Shown here piece by piece: positions 55,564-64,000 of a stretch of 64,000 nt of DNA (positions are counted from its first letter, which is position 1; every line of letters begins with the position of its first letter). The position numbers and the translations under genes are program-made. The notes beneath the pieces were generated by a model. The model searched no databases. It saw only the letters and a list, made by a program, of their open reading frames with translations, and was not told where the DNA came from. This DNA comes from Flectonema sp. DT1601. Taxonomy: Eukaryota; Euglenozoa; Diplonemea; Diplonemida; Diplonemidae. The stretch lies in the NCBI GenBank assembly GCA_964019425.1, contig OZ025839.1, forward strand, positions 62,001 through 126,000, in the 5' to 3' direction.

Positions 55564-56868
55564 TTACGCTGCAAGATGTTTGTCACCACCACCGACACGT
55601 AAAGTGTCAGCAACTTCCGGGATCTTATCAGGTGATGTCGTTTGAAGCATCTTATTTGTGTATTTTACGAATTCCGCCCAGTAAGATGTTCCCTGTTCAT
55701 CTTTTTCAACTAAAGACTGCCACTGTGAAAATGTATCGAGTACGACTGTCGACAGCAGCGCCAAGTATTCTGAATAACGTTCCTCCATAAACTCATAAGG
55801 CTGTTGATCAAACGGAAGTTCTTGTGCTCTGGTAGTGGTCCACTTACGTCCTGAATCGATGACTGATGGGGTTCTGCTCAGCTGGCATGATTCAAGCCAT
55901 AACAAACATTCTTCTAAATAGTGTGATGGTACCATTAACGATCTGCATCCTTTCTTCTTACGATTCTCTGCAATAATTGCCGCAAAGAATAACGACTGAC
56001 CAAAACAAACACAATACTCACACTGCCAGTTATGAAGAGACGTTCCTGAACCAGCTCCGGTTGCTTTCAGAGCCCCATCTTGAATGCAGTGAAGTACCTC
56101 GTGAGGAAGCCAAATGGCAGCAGAGTAGACAAAATCGAGTACTCCACGTGATGATGCGTACGGACTTACATCTTCCCAGAGCTTCCAATGGTCTTCAGTA
56201 AAGTTCTCTGGTGTTGGATATATTATTTGACTTCCTCCCGCAGCAAATCCAATTTCCATATTCGGAAGTCCACATGGAATTATTGCTTCTGCTGTTATGG
56301 CACTAACTCCTTTCTTGTCAAGGTTGTTTCGGACACCTGTTTCCCATTCAGTGTCGTCAGGTTGATTCTCTCCTTCACAAATCCTCAAAGACTCGATTAA
56401 TTCTTTACTTTCTGAAACAAGATTCTCAACTAATTCCTTCCATCGATAGCTGTCGATGTCGTTGGCTGTTTTTTCAAAAAGTTTCATTAGATTTCTTGAT
56501 TGTAATTCAGTGATTTGAGACTTGTCTGATATCGAGTGTAGTGTTGTACAAAGTACATCGTTATCAATATGAGCGATGAGATCAAACCCTTGATATTTAA
56601 AACATTCAACAAGTGTTCCATGTGCTTTCGTCACGAACCGCTCTCCTAAACTCCCCTTCGTCATCCTGAACATAATTTCTTGCGAATCAGGCAAATCAGG
56701 TTCCGAAGGAAGTCTTTTGCTATTCCTAACTTCAGTAGAGTCAACAGGAACTCTCATATCTAAAAGTGTCAACCCTGCTGATGCAACATAACAGGCTTGT
56801 TGGCTTTTATAAAACCCACCAGGCATGCGTTGTTCTTCATTGTTGGTATCAGTCTCTACGGAATTCAT
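55564..56868 (-). CDS. Orphan protein with an HExxH motif
   Basis: This single-exon gene encodes 434 aa from ATG 56868; the open frame extends to 56910 through a low-complexity piece. I do not recognise the family. Residues near 270 read WLPHEVLHCIQDGALKATG, which contains H-E-V-L-H, the zinc-metallopeptidase core pattern. A third ligand is not obvious; Glu or His residues in the Cys/Trp-rich segment LHNWQCEYCVCFGQ that follows are candidates. The protein is otherwise soluble, mostly helical and acidic. HExxH arises by chance often enough that protease activity is only a possibility. A CAAAAAG acceptor-like site lies 15 nt before the ATG. Confidence 0.6.
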   Translation of the reverse strand: MNSVETDTNNEEQRMPGGFYKSQQACYVASAGLTLLDMRVPVDSTEVRNSKRLPSEPDLPDSQEIMFRMTKGSLGERFVTKAHGTLVECFKYQGFDLIAHIDNDVLCTTLHSISDKSQITELQSRNLMKLFEKTANDIDSYRWKELVENLVSESKELIESLRICEGENQPDDTEWETGVRNNLDKKGVSAITAEAIIPCGLPNMEIGFAAGGSQIIYPTPENFTEDHWKLWEDVSPYASSRGVLDFVYSAAIWLPHEVLHCIQDGALKATGAGSGTSLHNWQCEYCVCFGQSLFFAAIIAENRKKKGCRSLMVPSHYLEECLLWLESCQLSRTPSVIDSGRKWTTTRAQELPFDQQPYEFMEERYSEYLALLSTVVLDTFSQWQSLVEKDEQGTSYWAEFVKYTNKMLQTTSPDKIPEVADTLRVGGGDKHLAA

Positions 56869-58656
56869 TGTTTGATTTATTCTTTTTGAAAAAAAAAACC
56901 ATAAATTCAAATATAGGTAATAAACAAATTGTATACTAAAGGCAACCTGGGAAGGGAGGGTTGGAGAGGTGGTGCAAAAGATGGGATTTTTGGGGAGGGG
57001 ACCGTGGCATAAACATGGGTTTTTGTATTTTCTCGTTTTTTTTCCTATCCCATTTTTTTTTTTTAATTTCCTTTTTTACTTTTTATTGTATGACTCGAAC
57101 TGTTTTTTTTTTTTTTTTTTGTTTCCTTGTCTTCAATGTCTAGACTTGAATGGATGTGGGGGAGAACATGGGTTTCAAATTTTTTTTTTCAACTGCTGCT
57201 GGTATTCAAGAATGGGGGAGGACAAGAAAAAGTAATACCCAGCTGCGAATAATTTAACACTCGACACAGGACGTTGAGGTAGTCCGATCTAGCGAAGAAA
57301 CAAGCAAGCCGACCACGGTAAAATAAAATAAGAAAGACAAAAGAAAATGGGGAGAGATGAAAAACACTTTTTTTTTTTTTTTTTTTTTTTTTCTTCTTTT
57401 CTTTTGTGATCGGGTGCAGGAAAAAGAAAATTAGCAGAAAAATCGTGTCTGAATTCCCCATCTAACAAGGAACACAAAGACTACTGTTCCGTTTTTATTC
57501 ATATAACTTTTCTTTTATTTCTTTTTTTTTTTTTTTTTTTATTTGAAGAGAGATTCACTCGGGGATTTGTTTCTTTCACCCTCCCCTAAATACAGAATGG
57601 TTACCATGTAAGCACCTCCTCCTTTTTTTTTTAGGATGAGAGCCTCAAAGTTCATTATCTTACCGTACGTGAAAAACTTATCAAAGTTGAAGAACTGACC
57701 AGTAATGGTGACTATGGAGCACACACAAAGACCATGCCGTTATTTGTAGGCGGTGATGTAATATTATTTTTTTAAATTTTTTTAAATTCTTTCGTTTTTT
57801 TTTTTTTTTTTTGAAAAATTTCTTTTTTTTTTCCAATCAATCTGTAACTTCTGTAGTCAGACAAGTGCACAATCACTGGGATGGTGAAAGAAAAAAAAAA
57901 AAAAGAAAAAAGTTGGGCCATTTTGGGGATTACAAAGGTAGGGGGATTGAGGGAGAGAGAGGCAGTATGATAATTCCATTATCAGCAACACCAACTTTTT
58001 CTAACTTTAACAAAACAAGTGCCGTCAGAAAGAAACAGTTTGAAGAGTAACCAGCAGCTCGATCGATGCTTAACATGAACATCTTTCCTGCCCAACTCTC
58101 CCGCATAGGGATCTTCGCATGCAAACAAAAAAGTTTAGTGGTTTGGAATCATACAAGAATGACACCTACACTACGGAAGCATTAACGCAACTTTGAAAAG
58201 GAATAAAATGAAAGAAAATGGTGGTTTGGGGAGGAAGTACATTCTGAAAAAAATATTCCGTCTGAATATTTTATTTTTTGGGAGAACAAAATGACATAGA
58301 AGACAACCAAAAGACGCGACCTCAAAGGACTTCATTGCGTTCGTTCGCAAAATCACGTCCACTACGTGATTTTCTTGTTTTTTTTCTTTTGTTGTCATTC
58401 TTGCATTTGTCTTTTTTTTTTTGTTTTTTTTTTCTTCTCGTTTTTTTTTTTTTGTTTTTTTTTTTCTTCTCATTCTTCCCCTCCCACTGGTCTAACCTGA
58501 GGTTCACCGAAGAGAAATGTGCAGATTCCAACTCACACCCGTCCGCACATAAAATCACGAAGTGAAAAAAAAAAGAAAAAAGAAAGAAAAAAAAACTCGA
58601 AGGGAGGAGAATGGGAGATTTTATTTTATTTTTTTTAAAAAGGAATAATCTGCTAT
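56869..58656. other. Gene-free, homopolymer-rich region (1.8 kb)
   Basis: Poly(T) tracts (57103-57120, 57368-57392, 57521-57540, 57797-57812) and mixed A/T-rich blocks dominate. Two GT-rich patches (56950-57020 and 57140-57230) stand out by composition. A minus-strand open frame at 57539-57724 is not convincing. There are no repeats shared with other parts of the window that I could find. Confidence 0.5.
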
Positions 58657-61600
58657 TTATTTAACTCTGTAAGCAGCTCTGCCAAGTTTGGCATCTCTGT
58701 GCTTGACAGCAATAATAACCATCTGCTCAAGGTACTCAGTGTTAGCAAGGATCTCTTCATCAGTGTCTAGAGAATCCTTTACTTCTTGACTCATTAAGTC
58801 AAAACAAATAATCATAGTTTTAATTGAGTGTAGGATAGTTGACTTGTGGTGGTCAGGGATGTGATCAATCACCTTGTCAAGTCCCTTCCATCTCTCACCA
58901 GTTACCTGATTGAACTTGGTAACGTCAATCACGACTCTCTTAATTGACATGTGTCCCTCTAAGAAGATCTTTGAAACTGGAATCTGTTTTACTTGATCTC
59001 TGATCTTTGAGATGAGGGTGAAGTCGAGGTGGTAGTTTAGACATTTTGCCTTAAGCATCGCCATTACATCTTCAAGTCTTTCTTGGTTTGCTTTTTCAAC
59101 TCTCTCTTCAGCTCCCTTGACCTTGTTTTCCATTGCAATTTTCAACTTCTCAAGATCTTCGGCAGCTTGCTTGTTCCTGTTTGATTTGAGTTAGTTGTTG
59201 TTGTTTAAAATATTTAAAAAGATTTCCTAATCAATTCCACAATCAGAATAAAGTAAATACCTTTCAGCAGCAGCGTGCTTACTGGCGAGAGCATCCTCGA
59301 TTTCCTTACGTTTGTCATCGAGGGTCTTCAACCTAGCGAGGACGGCAGCCTTGGCATCGTATTTCGTTTGGAGTTCAGCGTTTCTCTGCTGTTCGAGTTC
59401 AATCTTTCGCTTCAACTTGTCGGTGGCTTCGCTCTTGTAGTAAGCGACGATCTTGTTGTAGTATCTTGAGATGATTCCAATAGAAGTGTGAGTACCCATA
59501 ACGTCAGAGATACCTCCTCTTCTCTTTGCACGAGCAGACATTCTAGCGAACAGTCTTAACTTTCTGAAGTAGTTGACGGTGAAGATTCTTGTGGACCCTG
59601 CAGACATGCATTCTGCGGCTCTTAACTTTCTCAACATCTTCAACTTAAATACTCTGTAAGACCTCAAGTTGAAATAGTACTGTTGAAGGATTCCCTTCTC
59701 AGAACATCTCATTATGTTGGAAGCAATAGCATTACGTCTTCTACGATGTCCGATGGTGTCAACGAACTGCTTCATCTTCTTCCAAGTGATTCTTCTTAAT
59801 CCATCTGTTGAGTGGCTAGCCATGCATTCAGCAATAGTGTTTGTCTCTGCTCTCTTCTTGATGACCATAGTGTAACATTTCATCTTCTTCCAGTAAGCCA
59901 TAGTGAGTGAGTTATCGTTTCCAGCTACGAGTCCTCTTACCATTGCTCTCTGTCTCTTGTCCTTCTTTTGTTGAAGGTAGAATCTCTCTAGCTTTTGGAA
60001 GTATAAGAAAGTAAGTCCCTTCTCAGTACCTGATAATAACATATGAGCGATCTTCTCACGTCTCTTCCATTGTCTCTTTACTGCGAGATATCTGTTCCAA
60101 CGGTGTAGGTAAGCACGTTGTGTGTGCCACAAGCAGGTGGCTTCAAGAGCATGACACAGTTCACTCTTTCGTCTTTCATCAATGGACTCTAACTTTTTAA
60201 TAAGTTCTTTCCATTTAGCAATTTCAACAAGATCTTGGTTTATGATGCTCTCCATAGCATCGATAGTCGACTGAACAGCGTCTTCCATCTTGTTTACTGC
60301 GCTGTACCACAGTCTGTTCTTACCATTCGCTGCAAGAGACCAAAGCTTTACGGCTGTTTTGATGTATTTTTTTTTCTTCTTCAAATAATACAGTAAAGAG
60401 ATAACTAAAAAAAGAATCGCATAACATACCGTCAATTGTACAGAATGACTTCAAACTGATGATTGGTGGTCCCTCGTGTCCTTTGAGGGATTGGATGTGT
60501 TTAAATTCCTGTTTTAGTTAGAGATTGGTTCTCGAAGTCTTTCAGTCACAAAAAACAATTGTAAAAAGAAAATAATAATGACAAACGTTTTCAGGTGTTG
60601 ATTCCCAGACGTGAATGATTCCGTTGGTGTCAGCGGACCAGAATCTGTGAGCTACAATGTCTCCAATCATGGCTGTGATTGGGGCCTCGTGGATCTGATC
60701 AGGACCTCCTCCTCCCAGGGTAAGGATGCACTCACCGTGTTCCATGTTCCATGCTCTGATGGTGTTATCTTTTGATCCAGAGAACAAGTATCCATCCTGA
60801 ACGAGAAGACAATTGACAGCATCTTCGTGACCGTGAAATTCCCTGACATCCTGACCTGAACCAGCCTCAGTGTCCATACAGCGAATAACATTATCATCTC
60901 CAGCAGAGAATAAATTGTATCCGTAGCATGCAATAGTTCTAATCATTTTAGTTGTTGGTCCGCAGAGTTTCGTCATCAACGCAAAGCTGTTGGCTTCAGT
61001 GTCCCATTTAACGATTGAGCAGTCAGCTGATGCAGAGAAAACCTTTCCGTCAAAAGTGACTGCAAAGGAAGTAACAGAGTCGGTATGGAACTGTGCTTCA
61101 GAAACCAAAATGTATACTAAATGGTCGTAGATTCTTACGGTACCGTCATTCATTCCAACCCACATGTGGGTTTCTGTAGCGAAGAGGGTGTCTACGTACA
61201 TTTCATCAGTTCCAGGAATCTTATGAACAATGTCACCAGTCATACCATTTCTAATTGAGATGCTTCCATCATTTTCTCCAGTCCAGACTGATGCTCCACC
61301 CTGGGTAAGCTCAAGGCATCTTACTGATGCAGAGAACTCGTGGATTACACGAATTGGTTCTCCCTCACGTTCTACCTTCTTCTTTGGATGTGATCTTGGA
61401 GGGGTCAACAATGGTTTTTTTGAAATCTTCAGCAGTTCTTCTTCCTGAAGTCTGTGGTACTCTCCCAACTTATAACACTTTCCCTGTGAGACTTCGTGCA
61501 TAAACTTCTTCTCCAATTTCATTCTCTGAACTCTTTTTTGATTTTCGTTCATCTCCCGAACTCTGTGTCCCGGAAGGTCAAAAAGTCTTTCCTTCATACT

Positions 61601-61663
61601 CATTCTGCTCTCCCTACCAGGGGATCCATCCTGATAACTTCCGTCAACTACGTCAGTCATCAA
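58657..61663 (-). CDS. WD40, tandem helical-repeat and coiled-coil protein (flagellar type)
   Basis: There are four exons: 60587-61663, 60430-60508, 59261-60353 and 58657-59176, giving 922 aa. A charged helical N-terminus (~100 aa) is followed by a WD40 propeller whose blades read VRCLELTQGGASVWTGENDG, VFSASADCSIVKWD, LFSAGDDNVIRCMD, LFSGSKDNTIRAWN and FWSADTNGIIHVWE. The last blade ends in TIDGAVKLWS across two introns. About eight tandem ~35-residue repeats come next, each with a small-residue/E-K-G-L...YF.KL.RF core (GTEKGLTFLYFQKLERF, NDNSLTMAYWKKMKCY, GSTRIFTVNYFRKLRLF). A coiled coil and a helical tail end the protein. Proteins pairing WD40 with (Y/F)Y.K(L/W)..F repeats are, from memory, characteristic of kinetoplastid and euglenid flagella; that is the basis for the suggested role. 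Confidence 0.8.
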
Positions 61664-64000
61664 CCAACTTTAGAGATGATTTCCTGGGATGAGAATTAGA
61701 TGGAAAAAAAAAAAAAGAAATATCGTTAAGCGCGTTCAACCCCAATGAAGGAGATTAATAGCAGGGCTCCATTACCACCCATTGATAGAACACAGGTATT
61801 ATGATAATCCCCAGTAAGGGAGCTACCGTCTGGATTGGAATCAGTTGTACTTATGCACCTGTAGAAAAACTAATGAAGCAAAGCAACTATTGCAGCAACA
61901 ATATTACGTGGTTTTGAGGAAATGAGAATATTTTTTTTTTTTTTTTTTTTTTGAAAATGAAAGAAAAAATAAAAGCTTTCTGCGGGCTGCGGTTGGAGAG
62001 GTTTTTGTTTTTTTTGTATTCATTATCTGCCCTTTCGGTTTTTTTTTTTTTTTTTTGTTTTTTTTTTTTTTGGGGAAATACACTCGGGGTTTACTTTTGT
62101 TTACTTTTTTTTTCCTTTTTTCAGTTCCGTAGGTTCACTCCTCTTTTTTACTTCCAACCCTGCAAAGCCTCCAGAGGCAATCGACAACGTCTCAATCCTG
62201 AGGATTTTTTCCACAGGAAGGGTTACATTTCTTGATATTTTATTTTTGTATTTTTTCTCTTGGAAAAATCTTTTTCCACAGTTTTGTTGTTTTTTTTATA
62301 TATTTTTTTGGCGGCCCTCCAAAGAGAACCCCAAATCCGAGCGGGTCGATCACCTCGTCTTCGTTGTTTGCGCGCGAAAAAAATCAATCAGAGAAAATGG
62401 ATTCTCTCACAGCATGCTCTGATATGATTGTTCTCACTTTTGGTTGGTTTTGTTTCTTTGCGTTTTTTTTTTTTTTAAATTTGTTTTTTACGTTCTTTCA
62501 ATTACGGAGTATGAATGCTATTCTTTCTGTTAGATTTTTTTTTTTTTTTTCAGCAGAGGGTTTCTTCCCTTGCTGAACCTTCGAAGTCACCTTATAAGCA
62601 ACAGCTATTAACAAAGACAACGAAGCAGAAAGATGTAGTTTATTTTCTGGTTGTTTTTTTTAACAAAAGGTAAATTAGTAGATACGTCTGTTTTTTTTTT
62701 TTTTTTTTTTTTTTTTTAAGTGTGAGAGACTTCTTTTTTTTTCTAGTTCGTTCTCAGGAAGAAAACAGGGGACAAGACGTGAGGAGGATGGCTGTCCGGG
62801 TTCGCAACTACAAAAGAAACCTATTTTCAAAGCATCAGGGGTGAGGAGGTGCATTCCAGGCAATTTGATCATAAAATTCGCGACTAAAAAGGGGGGTAGC
62901 GACAGCATTAACTCATATAAAACAACCCCTGCATGGGGGACCATCGCATTTAAGTTCTTCTTCTTCCTCCTCCTCCAAAAAAAAAAAAAAAAAAAAAAAA
63001 TTAATTTTTTTTTATTTTTCCTAGTTGTGATTGTGACACGCAGCAAAAAGCAAAAACCTTTCTTTCATCTTCATTTTTTTTTTTTTTTTTTTTTTTTTTT
63101 TGTTGTTTTTTTTTTTTTTTTTCGATTCTCCTATGATGTATTCCGTTTAGTTCTCACTGATATAAAGAACTGATTGTTCCCGTAGTTGCAGCAAATATGC
63201 CTCGGTGCAAATTTTGCTCGTAGGCAATCAATGCCACCAAAAAACCTCCCCTCCCTGATGCAGCACATGCGCTAATTCTTTGAAAATCGTGACACAAGCT
63301 TGGAAAGCTTTGGGTTAACGACTAAGAAACTTGATCAAGTGCGAAAATGTGTTTTTTTTTTTTTTTCCGATGACTGAAAAAACAACAGTGAAGGAGGAAA
63401 GTAAAAACTTGGAATGAGCAAGTCTTAACTCACCTCCTAAATCAGATTGATTCAGCAGGCCCCGCCGTCTGGGCTGCGTCAATGAATGAAAATAGAATAA
63501 TGGGGAAATAAAAACTTTTTTGAAGAGAAAAGGCTTCAGACCTTAACCTTAGGACACTCGTACTGCTTTTTTTTTTTTTTTTTTTTTTTTTTTTCTTATG
63601 CTTATTTTTATTTATTTTTTTTTTTGTTCCTTCATGGTTTCCAGTGTGCTTGACCACTCCAGCAAGTCTCCAAGCAACTTTTTGTTCCCTTGAATTTTGA
63701 AGACCATTTTTATTTTATTTTTTCCAACACTCAGATACCGCTTTGATACGGCATTGTTTCTTTCATTCTTTCAACTTTTTTTTTTTTTTTGGGTGGGGAT
63801 TTTTTTTTTTTTTCCGACTAGTCCAAGATGTCAGCTACCTGTTTTATGTTAAAGTAATGGCTGTGACAAACCAATGACAGCCACGCGATATTCATTGAGT
63901 ACATACCTTTTTAGTCTCTTAAGCGCGAAACTGAGCGAACACACCCAAGTGATCAAATAAAGTTATCACTGGTTCTGGTTCATTCTCTGTTGTTTTATTG
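61664..64000. other. Gene-free right end of the window (2.3 kb)
   Basis: This sequence lies upstream of the first gene of the minus-strand array. It is dominated by poly(T)/poly(A) runs (61930-61952, 62691-62717, 62978-63000, 63068-63122, 63567-63594). I find no supported gene, RNA or repeat. At 63905-63912 the minus strand reads GTATGT, so the last ~90 bp might be an exon of a further gene, but this cannot be tested from the window. Confidence 0.45.

Noticed and set aside
57539-57724. Small minus-strand ORF in the 57-58 kb spacer
   Set aside because: There is no recognisable domain, it ends in a poly(T) tract, and its length is within chance expectation.
1-64000. CRISPR arrays, bacterial operons or prophage
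   Set aside because: Spliceosomal introns, spliceosome and vesicle-coat proteins and the gene style show a eukaryotic nuclear genome. The only tandem short repeats are the inverted-repeat element's arms and microsatellites.

Overview
The window is nuclear DNA from a eukaryotic microbe, almost certainly a flagellated protist. All 22 protein-coding genes I can support lie on the minus strand, from about 61.7 kb down to 0.5 kb, often with only 150-450 bp between them. Eleven of them contain introns: I reconstructed 22, all GT-AG and 56-104 nt long except one. Their 3' splice sites are unusual in being preceded by A-rich rather than pyrimidine-rich sequence. Many start codons also have an acceptor-like AG 5-50 nt upstream. 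One-way gene order plus these AGs suggests polycistronic transcription with spliced-leader trans-splicing, as in Euglenozoa. Kinetoplastids are intron-poor, so a diplonemid-, euglenid- or other Discoba-like lineage is my tentative placement; the sequence does not prove it. Long poly(T)/poly(A) runs fill the non-coding DNA.

Layout, left to right. 0-2.8 kb: a small tandem family of secreted beta-solenoid-like proteins (two genes and one collapsed remnant) with a mosaic identity pattern, plus dispersed repeats. 2.9-4.0 kb: an LRR/EF-hand protein. 4.0-8.5 kb: gene-free and homopolymer-rich. 8.5-10.4 kb: a divergent PAP/TUTase-like protein. 10.4-14.5 kb: a repeat-rich island with a 1.36-kb element bounded by terminal inverted repeats. 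14.5-18.1 kb: a ubiquitin-like/CCCH zinc-finger protein and a SART3/Prp24-type U4/U6 recycling factor. 18.9-22.9 kb: a Bacteroidetes-type amidophosphoribosyltransferase (5 exons), a TauE/SafE permease and an orphan membrane protein. 23.4-37.2 kb: one giant sacsin gene (5 exons, 4,373 aa) ending in a RING finger, as in plant sacsins; one of its introns holds an old retroelement relic. 37.7-41.0 kb: a polycystin-type channel with N-terminal EF-hands. 41.6-50.1 kb: AP-3 sigma subunit, an orphan, COQ8, a SAP-domain protein, a helical orphan and a CFAP96-like protein. 50.7-54.2 kb: an ankyrin-PARP and a CWC21/SRRM2-type splicing factor. 54.4-56.9 kb: a four-TM protein and an orphan with an HExxH motif. 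58.7-61.7 kb: a WD40/helical-repeat/coiled-coil protein of a style common in euglenozoan flagella. 61.7-64 kb: gene-free.

Functionally this is ordinary eukaryotic housekeeping (splicing, purine and ubiquinone synthesis, vesicle coats) mixed with flagellum-linked genes (CFAP96, polycystin, WD40-repeat protein). I see no operon-like functional system, CRISPR array or tRNA. The most unusual points are the A-rich 3' splice sites, the one-way array with acceptor-like AGs before start codons, the mosaic secreted-protein family, and the inverted-repeat element with internal 30-bp units. Spliced lengths are my hand reconstructions; each keeps frame to an in-frame stop.
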